Under the pieces are notes generated by a model, which was not told where the DNA came from, searched no databases, and saw nothing but the letters and a program-made list of their open reading frames with translations. Below, piece after piece: positions 45,601 through 56,700 of a DNA stretch of 64,000 bases. Within the stretch, counting starts at the first letter, position 1. Every line of letters begins with the position of its first letter. Both the position numbers and the translations under genes were made by a program. Source of the DNA: Asterias amurensis (Eukaryota > Echinodermata > Asteroidea > Forcipulatida > Asteriidae); contig NC_092649.1 in assembly GCF_032118995.1 (NCBI RefSeq), forward strand, positions 13,960,191 through 14,024,190, read 5' to 3'.

Positions 45601-46600
45601 ATGGGGGAAGGACTAAATGTCCACCATTTGATGAAGACCAACTGAAGTAGGACTGTATGTCCCCCAATGGGAGAAGGACTGCATGTCCCCCAACTGAAGA
45701 CCAACTGAAATAGGACTGTATGTACCCCAATGGGAGAAGGACTATATGTCCCCCAAAAGAAGACCAACTGAAATAGGACTGTATGTCCCAAAACTGAAGG
45801 ACTGTATTCCCCCTTACTGAAAAAGGACTGTACGTCCCCCAATGGGAGAAGGACTGTATGTCCCCCAACTGAAGGACTGTATTTCCCCTTACTGAAATAG
45901 GACTGGTTGTCCCCCAACTGAAGAAGGACTGTGTCCCCCCTACTTAAATAGGACTGTGTGATGAAAAACTGTAGGTCTCCCAACTGAAGAAGACTGTATG
46001 TCCCCCCACCGAAGAATGACTGATATCCCCAAATGGGAGAAGGACTGTATGTCCCCCAGCGGAAGGCCGTTTGTCACCAACTTAAAAAGCACTATTTGTC
46101 CATCAACAGAAAAATGACTGAGTAGTCCCCAAACTAAAGGATTGTATGTCTCCCAATGGTGAAGGACTGTATGTCCCCCAACTGAAGAAGGACTAACCCC
46201 AATGGGAGAAGGATTGCATGTCCCCAACTTAAGAAAGGATTGTGTCTCCCTATTGAAGAAGAAACTAATGTTCCCCAACTGAAAAAGACTGTTTGTCCCC
46301 CAACTGAAGAATGACTGTATTTCCCCCAACTGAAAAAAGACTGTATGTCCCCCAACTGAAGAAAGACTGTATGTCCCCCAACTGAAGAAAGACTGTATGT
46401 CCCCCAACTGAAGAAAGACTGTGTTTCCCCCAACGGGAGAAGGACTGTATGTCCCCCAACTAAAGAAGGACTGTATGTCCCCCAACTGAAGAAAGACTGT
46501 ATGTACCCCAACTGAAGAAGGACTGTATGTCCCCAACTGAAAAAATACTGTATGTCCCCAAACTGTAGAATGACTGTATGTCCCCAAACTGAAGTAGCAC
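42670..46600. repeat. Four-kilobase minisatellite with higher-order repeats
   Basis: The basic unit is about 26-27 bp, built on GGACTGTATGTCCCCCAACT plus GAAG, alternating with a variant ending CAATGGGAGA. Units pair into a 63-bp block, and blocks into a 242-bp higher-order unit (starts at 44,764 and 45,006), with a 305-bp version (from 44,459) holding one extra 63-bp block. Edges are degenerate, the centre most homogeneous. The minus strand is nearly free of stop codons in all three frames (one frame 43,148-44,449 is open for 433 codons), giving peptides such as GDIQSFSHWGTYSPTSVGL. Three overlapping open frames show this comes from the repeat composition, not from a gene. Confidence 0.92.
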
Positions 46601-46616
46601 TATTTTTACACTTCAT

Positions 46617-47260
46617 GCTGTGTTAGATCTGCACTAGTGAATGACAGCTCTGTGGTAATGTTTTCATGGCGCCGTTAGTTGATGATTTACATGGTTTAAC
46701 AATTTAAAAAATGTAACTCCTGAAGTACATAGGCCATTTTTACAATCTACATAGGGCGAGTTGGTGTATAACAAGTTAATTTCCGTCTCAGCTTTGGCGT
46801 GTAGGGGCGTATTGGCCATTATGGGATGTTTTGGTATAATATCATGGCTGGTTGATGGGTTTTTGCATACTAAAATTATGTTCATCGCACTGAGACGCAA
46901 TATGTTTTGTGACTTGTTTTGCTCATTTCTCAGGGGCTGCAGAGCTTTCTACTGTCATTGTCTTCGGGCCCTGTAGGTTTGGTGTGAATCTGTGGACATT
47001 TTGAAAAAGTACCTTGTGTATATCGTTTGTGTAATTGCTTTTTACTTGCCATCTTTTGTTTAAATTTGTACTGCAATTTTAGAGCGTTTAATGTATAGTA
47101 TATAAATGTGTACTTTTTATGAGCAAGGTCTGGGAGGGCACATCTTTTTTGATGAAAGTTTGTTGACTTTTGCCCTTCCCTGGACGGCCTGTGCTTGTTT
47201 TAGTGTTTGCTTTTTTGTCCCAAGAATTAAAATAAAAAACAAATAAAATAACACTGTTTT
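46617..47260 (+). other. Unique sequence downstream of the minisatellite with AATAAA cluster
   Basis: No domain recognised. It ends AATTAAAATAAAAAACAAATAAAATAA at about 47,226-47,251, a cluster of poly(A) signals on the plus strand, so it could be the 3' end of a transcript that includes the minisatellite. A terminal fragment of the palindromic MITE family follows at 47,265-47,295. Confidence 0.3.
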
Positions 47261-47446
47261 ATACCGACTCGACCCATCAATGGCAACGTGTCCCTTTTTA
47301 AACTACTAAATAAAGTTGCACGGGCGTTACAAAAAATGTGACCTTGACTCATAATTAATTAATGTGAGCTTTACTGATTATATTAGAAATACAAATTGTT
47401 ATTGCAGATCATTTATATTGCATTCTAACTACGAGATCGTGATTTA

Positions 47447-47660
47447 TTAAGCAAATAACTTGTAATTGATATATTTAAAGCTGCTAATGAGAGTGGTGAC
47501 TGTTGTTGGGTAATTGTTCCTGAATTTGTGCAGCACAGCATCGTTGAAACTTCTGTCGCCTGTGGGCTTGGGTACAAATAGTAGTTTGGTATCTAGAGAT
47601 GATGGGAGGCCTATGGCTGGCTTGTACAGTTCTATGAGTTCCATTAAGAATGAAGGGACA
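47447..47660 (-). mobile_element. LINE fragment: C-terminal end of an L2/CR1-like reverse transcriptase ORF
   Basis: Minus-strand frame ends ELIELYKPAIGLPSSLDTKL, LFVPKPTGDRSFNDAVLHKF, RNNYPTTVTTLISSFKYINY, KLFA, then a stop. This matches the usual tail of L2/CR1-type ORF2 (tyrosine/proline-rich segment, L-x-V-P-K-x-x-x-G-D-R-x-F, then SFK...LF). Only the 3' end is present, as expected for 5'-truncated LINE copies. It lies just past the MCT-C stop codon and is absent after MCT-D. Confidence 0.65.
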
Positions 47661-47724
47661 GAGTCAGTATTGAGACATACCGTAAAGGGCAGTGTTAAAG
47701 CCAACTCGGTGGAGAGATTCGCAG

Positions 47725-50700
47725 CTAACATTGGTCTTGTTCTTGTTTCGTTATTTTATCATATATGAAAAACAACAGGATCGAAATCAGCATGATGCCA
47801 CTGTACATAATGAGAGCCCCTTGAAAACTTCCTGTCCATTCGTAAATCAACCCTGAAAGAAAACACAAGAATAAACAAAGTTTTATTTTGGGTGTCAAAT
47901 GTCATGTCAGTGTGCTTTTCGTCCACTGTATTGGGAGTGTTTTAAAAATGTCCACCGATTGAGACTTCGAACTGTGTTCCTTTCTGGAGGGAGAAACGTC
48001 GCCTTGGTCAGCTGGTAAGGATGCATTACTTGTAGGCACACGGTGGCATGCTTGAAGTTATTCGCTGATTCCACAATGAGTATTGTCGTGTAGTTACTTA
48101 ATCATAACTTATTAATTTATTTATTTTGTGAATGCGTTTAATCGAAGGCAATCAGGCCATCAAGTAAACATTTCGGCATCGCATAAAAGCTGCAAACAAA
48201 AATAACTTTATATACCAACCTGTAAGCAATCCACTTCCCATCGTACATAATCCACCTAAAAGTGACTGCCAGCACATCACAGCTACGAGCCGATCAACGG
48301 ATGTCAGAAACCGCACAATGACGTCACGTGACTGTGATACAATACCATGCCCCATTCCAATGAAACATGTGACGATCATCTGCACAGGGAAAAGTGTCAT
48401 GAAAGCTTCGGTGAGATATGAGGCACTCATGAGGATGCAGCCAAGATAAACCCAGCTGATGGTAGGAAGCTTGCATCGGGTGCGATCCGTAAGAGGAGCC
48501 ATGAACTTGCCGAGGATGTATCCAATCCCAAAGGTTGTTGGTAAAAGTGACGCTTGGTAACTACTCAACCCTTGGAATATACCGTGTGACACCATGTACA
48601 CCACCCATCCATTGAAACAGAAATCAACGCCAATCATTGACGCAGTCAGAAATATGAATCTTTTGTTTGCCAGTATGTTAAAGTCCATAGATGTAAAGAA
48701 ACTCTGGATGTTCCCCTTTATCGTCAAACACTTTCCCTTGTGAGTTTTCGAAGAAGGAATGTTGTCTCCCTCCGTTGAAATGTCGTCTCCCTCCGCTGCA
48801 TCGTCTGGTACCTTTTGGTACTGATCTTTATCTGTTGGTGATGCTACTGCAGGAGCTATAAGCAATTCACCGCATACTAAGATGTGGTAAGTAATACCAC
48901 CCATTATCAGCATGGTTCCACGCCAGCCGTATGTATCCAGAAGTATCTGTGTCAGGGGACCATACACGATCATCGAGATTGGTATACTTGATGTTGATAT
49001 AGCAATAGCAACGGAATAGTTGTCACTGAAGTAGGACGCCAGAACACCAAAGAAGGAGAAAAAACTTAAAGCTTTGCCAAGACCTGTAAAAAAGACAACT
49101 GACATTAGCTAAAGATGTAATTGAAACAAAAAAACGCTTATAAAAAGAGAAATCGGACTTCCGATCAAATACATGGTACTAATTTGATATGTCTAAACCG
49201 GAGTGCCTGTATAATGCTTTGAAAATGCGTTGTTTAATAGTTTGTAGGTTGAAATGTAGATTTTTTTCATTGCTTTACCCTTATTAAACATCAATAATAG
49301 TATTATTCTTAAGGGAATAAAAGGGTAGCGACGAGTTATTTAACAGGTTTAAAACCGGCAGGGTTGTTGTGTCATGACTCGTCTTGTCTAGGAAGTAAGA
49401 GGTGCGAACCATTTCAGGGCAGTATTTCGGATGGAGACGACGCGTCGCAGCATTGTACTATGACCAAGGGTGTCAAACGCAGCAGACAAATCAAGAATAA
49501 CTTATGGTCTGGTTTAAAGAAAAAAGACCAATAACGTCACCAAATTTAAGAGCACCCTAAAGCGACAGGTTGAAAATGGTTAAAAATCACTTTTACTAGA
49601 AGTCTGTGGCAGAGTTTGTGATAATTGTTTACAAATTGGTACATATAATTTACTTTATAGCATAAAGCAACATATCCGACGTCTAATGCTGTGTATCTGC
49701 TAAACCAAAAGTCCCTACTGAGCTGAAACTTGGTGTATTGTTATTAATAGAGGACATGCAGTTAAAACTGCTTAAATTTGTCAAATCACGGTCATCTGTC
49801 TTTTTTTTTTTGTTTTTTTTTTAAATGTCGACCATTTATTACATGTATTGAGAACAAAGCAAGCTGATTTTTTTTTTCCCAACCTGGCTTATGTTCCGGA
49901 AGCCAAACACCTAGTGTTTGTTATGTATATCTAGCTGTTCTTTTACACACACAACGTATGAAACGGCAATAATGACGAACAACTGTTTCACTGACTGTGG
50001 GAGGATCATTGACACAAATTTTATAGAGGGAAGATGGTGTAAACGGAACCTCAATTCTTCACTCGGCCTTTGCCTTTAGAGATTCGAGTAAAGTCTTAAA
50101 ACAAAATAAGCCGGTTTTGTGAGCATCAGTATAAGTTTAGTAAGTAATTATGTTACCTGATAGAACGGCAACAGAAAGTGTTAACTGTAACACTGTAGTC
50201 GACTGCGAGCCGATCATGAATCCAGCTGACCCCAGTACTCCACCCACGATAACAACGCAGCGTCTGCTGCTAACGAGACGATCAATGCTGGCAACAAACG
50301 GACCTGCAATAAAACAGTAATAAATCTCTCAATAACATGCAATATACCAAAGTCGAGACAAAGTACGAGACTGGTAACTACCCTCTAACTCATTGTATGA
50401 CTGTCGCAACTGAAATGAACAAACTGGCCACTACAAACACGCACAAATTTCGCTTCAAAATATGGAACAGTTTGATCAAGTTATTTTCCTTAGATCGATG
50501 GCAATTGACACGCACAGACACACCACTAACTCAACATTTTTATGCAAAACAAATAATTGCGAGTCATCAGTCCTCGGTTAAACTGTACTTTATTTAATAA
50601 TGATCAAACACCTTTGCTGTTCACACATAGAATTCATTACCAAACTTAACAGGACACTCCTGATCCTTCCATGCTAGCCCTTGGGAATATTTGTCAGTAT

Positions 50701-51060
50701 AACACTGAAATTGAAAATAGAAGTCGAATTGCAAACGATGCAGGCTCTGCTGACAATCTTTTTAATTGTTGACTTCTTAGGTCAATGTTATACTGTTCTT
50801 GTTCAGTCCAAGTACATAATGTATGGATAAAGGTCTGTAAGTTTCTTACCGGATAGGAGACTTATTGAGTTATATAGAACGGCAATCCAACCAATTATCC
50901 ACACGTCACTATTGAAGTCATTCTGCATAGCTAGGAGGAGGACACCAAGAGCCTTCAGATTTCCGTATGTGATGAAAAAGGCGACAAATGTTGCGCCCAC
51001 AACGACCCAACCCCAAGGGTCCTCGTCCTGGTGATGAACTGGTCTTCGTTGAGATGCCAT
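47725..51060 (-). CDS. MCT-C: SLC16/monocarboxylate transporter-like protein
   Basis: Four exons on the minus strand: 50850-51060, 50157-50303, 48220-49083 and 47725-47852, joining in frame to about 449 residues, the normal size for the family. It starts MASQRRPVHHQDEDPWGWVV; the acidic-P-W-G-W-V motif opens helix 1 in MCTs. The helix 5 signature is present as YGPLTQILLDTYGWRG. A charged cytosolic loop (PDDAAEGDDISTEGDN) splits two six-helix halves; TDRTR lies near helix 8; the end is FFIYDKITKQEQDQC. It is an integral plasma-membrane H+/solute symporter or facilitator by family; the substrate cannot be told from sequence. Neighbour MCT-D is a close tandem duplicate. Confidence 0.88.
49383..49503 (-). 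mobile_element. LINE fragment: reverse transcriptase motif in MCT-C intron 2
   Basis: The minus strand reads VILDLSAAFDTLGHSTMLRR then VVSIRNTALKWFAPLTS, the first Asp motif (LDLSAAFDTVDH) and following helix of L2/CR1-like reverse transcriptases. It is a short internal piece, ended by a stop. MCT-D intron 2 lacks it while sharing sequence on both sides (GTCTGGTTTAAAGAAA...). Confidence 0.8.
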
Positions 51061-53456
51061 AAAGAATAGCTTAGTTGCTCAACTATAAATGACAACTGCG
51101 CCAACTAAACACAATAATGGATTTCGAAAGCTTGCTTATGAATTATATTCGTGTACTCGCTAAACACAAACAATAAGGTAACATTCAGATTAAGGTTATC
51201 GTACAGAAAATGTGCAACATTTTTTACTGATTTTCTGCTAATTGTCGTTTCACAGTGAATAAACTGACAAATCGTTGTTGGTTGTTGTAAAGATGGTAGC
51301 ACCATAAGGCATACAACGAGACTTTTTACTGCCCTTTGGCTAAAAAATCGGGAGGGTCGGTCGGTCGTGTTTTTTTTTCTGTTTTCTTCTTTTTCAAAAG
51401 GCCCTACGTCAGAGGAGAAACAAAATACACACATGTTTTGACGATCTTGTCCCCAAATGTTGGCCATTAGTAATACTTTTTCCAATAAAACCATTTTCAT
51501 GAATTAGTGATTAGCAGTTCCGGTGTTAAAGATCTCCTTTTGATATAATAACATCACCGAGATAACAAAGCACAGAACAATTATTTATCCGTGAACTTTG
51601 CCCCGCATCGCGCACGCCCTCAATCGGCGCAAGTTATACATGTTTGAATATGCTTCCAATCTGTACATTGCACCATGATACATGCGTGCGGCACACTGCG
51701 TGACAAATTCTTTCTCAGTTCGTCAATGTGCGAATTGTGTTGGAGTCTATTAATGGCAAATCATAGCGGGCGGGCTGTGATTGCACTTTGCATGCAGTGG
51801 GTATTTACATGGTGTGGGCGACAGATCGAACCATGTGGTTGGGTGCCTCGTCGTGTTTTAACATTTTGTTTGTGATCGCATTTCCGACGCTGTAAATTTT
51901 ATGTTGGTTTTGGCTTGTCATGTACTCGTTTATTATCGTATTAAATGCAATCTAAAAATAGTCTATTAGGCAGGGCGGCCCAAATTTTAGGATGTCGGCC
52001 CGCCCTCCCGATACGTGTGTCTGAAGAACACCTGCACGGACAGACAATTTTAGACCATCTGACACTTTATCGTTCCATGATCGTTCATCGTGATTTCTGA
52101 CAGCACTCAACAATAATATTTCAGTTTTGCATAAAGGGTTTATTGTCGTTTATTGGGCATTCAGAGTATAAAATACTTGTAAAAATACAAAAATAAAATG
52201 CCATTTGGACTTCACCATTCAAGTAATGCGTCGCAGTCAAAGTGAATAACTAATATTCAGAGTATTTTTCTAGTTGGCTATTCCGAAATTCCCGTTTGTC
52301 GTGCTATTCACTGAATGTGCCCCTCGCCCCATTGCATTTTGTTAAACCAGACGCCAGCAGATATGATTAAAGGTAGACGTTATAAATGTCAACGTCAGCC
52401 AGCTTACCTGCTTGCTAGTCAGAAAAACTTGCCTGCTCTTCTCAGAATATTTCAACCACAAGCTGTAAACTCAATTATAATATACGTCGCAGTCATGTAC
52501 CCCTTCGATAAGTACTATGGATAGGCTTCACAAACTTATCTCCCGTCCCAGAAAAGGCGAAATGCTGCTTTTCCAAATTACCGTAGAGTTATCAATATGA
52601 CCGTCATCTCTATCTGGTGTAGAATAATACGAGGCTAACACGCACTGTTGCACGACCGTATATCTGGTGTAGAATAATACGAGGCTAACACGCACTGTTA
52701 CACTACATGAATGCACGCAGGTACACGGTCTTATGGCAACACAATAATACAATGTCATAGTACAATAAAGTTCTCTGGTATTACTCGAAGGTCTCCACTT
52801 TGCATACCCTTACGTGTGTGGCCCTATCATGTTGTTCGGGTAAAATGTACCGGTATGGAAAACAAAAAAGGCATTCAAGTATTTCTGGTGTGTCGTTTAC
52901 TTCTTGAAAGACAACGAGACGTACAAACATTTTCAAAATTGCTTCTTCGATGTTTTCTAAGAATGAGAAATCGATACCTGTGCAACCGATATTGGTTGAT
53001 ATTCTAGAGAAATTGTAACTCGACAGTTGAAATAACATAAGAAACAATGTAGCAGGGGAAAAATTGTAACACGTGTTACCGTAACGCGTGTTACCGATTG
53101 AATTATTTTTATTATTCCAGTTTAACAAACCTTTAGCATAGTACTTGATGACAAAACACACCAATTTGTTGTAGACTGATAAAGTTTTGTATTTTTTTGG
53201 CCTTTCCATTCAGCGTAACGCGTGTTACCGATTTTCGCTGAGCTCTCTCAGCTTAACTAGTTGATCTTTCATTTTTGTTTGATGATTGGTATCTAGCCTA
53301 GAACCTTGGATTTTAAATTACATAAGATGAACACTCTAACCATTAGTCTTGCAGCCATAGATGAGAATGATGAATGACCCTCTAAAGCGTTATAACGTGT
53401 GTTTATTTGCCCACATACATGTTGTTGTTTGCGTTCTTATAAAACCCTATTCCCTC
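51061..53456. other. Region between MCT-C and the LTR element
   Basis: Presumed promoter side of MCT-C. No gene recognised. It contains two tandem 50-bp copies (TATCTGGTGTAGAATAATAC at 52,611 and 52,661) and a repeated palindromic motif GTAACGCGTGTTACCGATT (about 53,081 and 53,216). Confidence 0.5.
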
Positions 53457-53461
53457 TAGGT

Positions 53462-53730
53462 ATTATGGCTTTGTCCGCCTACCGGGATACTAGTACACAA
53501 ACTTCAAATAAAACAGGCTTGTGAGACTTCTTATTAGAGAACACAATAGCTTTATTTAATAACTTAACTTACGAAACTTAGGTAAATTAAAGACGGAGAC
53601 TCCAACCTCCCAGACCAGGCTAACGGCTACTGGCGATCATAGGCCGCGCCCTGGTTTAAGTACTATACCCCGTACTTAATTAGTATTCATAATATTAGTA
53701 CGTCATCATACGAAAAGTAGTCCCATAACA
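53462..53730 (-). repeat. 3' LTR of the gypsy-type element
   Basis: 269 bp, beginning TGTTATGG and ending CCATAAT in element orientation; matches 59,542-59,810 except at about six positions. A purine-rich tract (AGAAGAGAGAGG on the minus strand) adjoins its inner edge. Confidence 0.93.
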
Positions 53731-56700
53731 TATGCCTCTCTCTTCTAGAATCGGCTCCGTCGATTCCAAATTTGCATAAACAAATTGTCTAAATACACTT
53801 TGAGTTAAATTTGATTTTAACGGAATAGTCTGTAGAAGAGTATTCAATTTCTCCTAAAACTCTTGGCAATTATAAATTTTGCAACTCAATCTAAAACTTC
53901 AAGGTTGTGGTGTTACACTTGCCGGCCGGGCTTATGGAGAAGTTTTAAAGAATCACCAAAACTGATAACAGGGCTAAAATACAGACTGCAGTAATTGAGG
54001 TTATTTTGCGCAATCCAAAAGGCCTTAAAATTTGATGTTAACACAAGGTAATCTTGCAATTCCTTGCATCTTTTTTGTTTACACAATTACATATGCAAAA
54101 TTAATAATATTATATAATAAGCAGTCCATATTTCCGGTACCTCTCACAAATAATCAACATAATTAATTAGCAACACATTATCTCGTTGCTTTGCCTGTTA
54201 TTCGTACAGGATGTGTCTTCAAAAAGTCCATAGTCGAATGGTTCATGTGTTCAATTGGTTCCCAAGTGTTATATTTTGAGGGAAAGTTTTGCCACTTAAT
54301 GAGGTAGTGAAGTTTGCCGTTGATGAATTTTCCTCGGATCACTTTTTCCACAGCATACTCTATATCATTTTTGCCTGTTGTTGACGGAAGTCCTGGGATC
54401 TTAACTGGGTTTTCCGTTGAGTGTTTCGCAGTTAGTGGCTGATAAGAGTCTGTAGGAAGATCGTTGTCACTAAGCTCTGTTATTGGATCTCTTGCGTCAA
54501 GTTCAACGGGAAAAGTTTCATTTGAGGGTCGTAGAAATCTATCATAGGCGAATTTCATGTGCGATTAACATGAATCGGTGAAGATAATAACTTATTGTTC
54601 TCCAGATTTCTCACCATGAAATTTGTTGGCCCATTTCGCTTTACTAGGATGTAGGGTCCGCACCACCGTTGTTGAAGTTTCTTTGAGAGTCCAGGTTGTG
54701 TCTTTGGGAAGAATATGAACACACAGTCTCCTACTTCATACTGGACTTCAGTTGTTTTGTCATCATAGCGCTGTTTCATAGCAGTTTGGTTTCTCTCCAG
54801 ATGAGTTTTTGAAACCTTTCGGAAAGTTTCAAGTTGGCTTACCAGATGACTAATGTATTCTCTCACGGTTTGGTTGTGTGACTCGGTGGTTTTTAGTAGT
54901 GCAACGTCCAAGGGTAGAACTGCTTCTCTGCCGTAGAGGAGGAAGAAGGGGCTGAATCCAACGCTGTTATCCGCTGGGCTACTCCGATAGGCAAACTGGA
55001 TCGAAGGAATGAACTCATCCCAATCTGTGTGAAACTTATTAACATAATGTGAGATTGTATCCAAAATAACACTGTTAAAACGTTCTTGTACCGCATTACA
55101 CTGTGGATGATATGCACTGGTATTCAATTTGTTAGTTCCCATGATTCTACAAACTTCTATCATCAGTTTACTGAGGAAGTTAGTTCCTCTATCGCTTAAG
55201 AGAAATCTGGGGCAACTGTGGTTGCATATTATTTCTTTATAGAAACATGATGCTACTGTACGGGCATCGGTTGATTTGATCGGTACCAGAATTGGCCATC
55301 TAGTACAGTGCTCAGTGAAACACAGTACATATTGGTTGCCAGAACTAGATACAGGCAGTGGGCCAAGAATATCTACACTGACTCTCTCAAATGGACTAGC
55401 TGCACTAGTCATTTTGACTAAAGGTGCAATCGCCTTATGTTTCGGTGTCTTTCTAAACGGGAACATGATTTGCATGAACGAATCCAGTTATCAATATCTT
55501 TATGCATGCCTTTCCAAAAATATCTTTGTCTGATTTTGGCATAGGTTTTATGAAATCCAAAATGAGCAGACAATAAGTCATCATGATTAGCAGTCAGTAC
55601 AATATCAATGTAATCATGTGGTACATACAATCGGACTGTGGTTCTCTCGGGCATGTGACGTTTAGCTGGTGTATACCACATGTGGTACAATGCACCATCT
55701 TGAAGAAAATAATGTTCCGCCTCAAAAAGAATTTGTCGAGCCTGTTTTTCGTCATCAGGCAATATATCTGCATCAAGATATTCAATCATTTTGGCTGCAA
55801 AAACACATTTTCTTTGTGACTATTTTAAGTCTTCAATTTTCACCTCTTTTTGATTGTGTGGTGTATGATCAAGCAATTCGTCATCATGTCGATTACATAA
55901 CCGTTTACCTTTTTGAAACCTTAAGTTTCGAATTGTGCTCACATCATGTTTTGAATGACAAGGAATAATGTAATCATCCAAAATTCCAAATTCAAATGGA
56001 ATCCATTTGACACTATAGATGTCACATTTTTGTCTTCATTATTGGCTCTATCATTGAAAGACGGCTCTTGTGGGTTATCTGAACCTTTTGTAGATTGGTC
56101 AGACGTATTAGCATGTATTCTACTCAAACCATCAACATTTGTGATTGTCTTTCCTGGTCTATGAATTATTTCAAAATCATAAGTTTGCAAGCAAAGAGTC
56201 CATCGAGCCAATCTACCTGTGGTTTGTTTCTGATTGAACAACCAACAGAGAGCACTATGATCAGTAATAATTTGGAATTTTGTAAGTAAGAAGAGTACTT
56301 TTTTACTCCTTCCACTACTGCTAGTGCTTCTAATTCTGTTATGGAATAGTTCTTCTCTGACTTGTTCAAACTTCGACCACCATATGCGATTACTTTTTCT
56401 TGACCATCTTGAATTTGAGACCAAATGTATGCTAGACCCGTCACTGAAGCATCTGTTTGAAGAATGAACTTAGTTCCATCAAACTTAGGATAGGCTAAAA
56501 TGGGTGGTTTTACAAGTTTCTGTTTGAGTGTTTCAAACGACTGTTGGCAATCCTTTGACCATACAAATGGGGTATTTTTCCTCATAAGATTAGTCAACGG
56601 TTCCGCTATCTGGCTATACTTGTTTACATATCTCCTGTAATATCCTGTTATACCAAGGAACGATCTTACATTTGATACGTTTTGGGGCACTGGGTAGTTT

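Noticed and set aside
43148-45983. Long minus-strand frames (up to 433 codons) of repetitive Tyr/Ser/Gly-rich peptide
   Set aside because: All three minus frames are open over the same DNA and follow the minisatellite unit; frames drift between units of 26 and 27 bp. This is repeat composition, not a protein gene.
42670-46600. CRISPR-like array of regularly spaced repeats
   Set aside because: The units are contiguous with no unique spacers, vary in sequence, and the setting is an animal genome; it is a minisatellite.
46761-46976. 71-codon plus-strand frame after the minisatellite
   Set aside because: Hydrophobic and Cys-rich but with no recognisable family, no paired frame nearby and no start context; probably chance.
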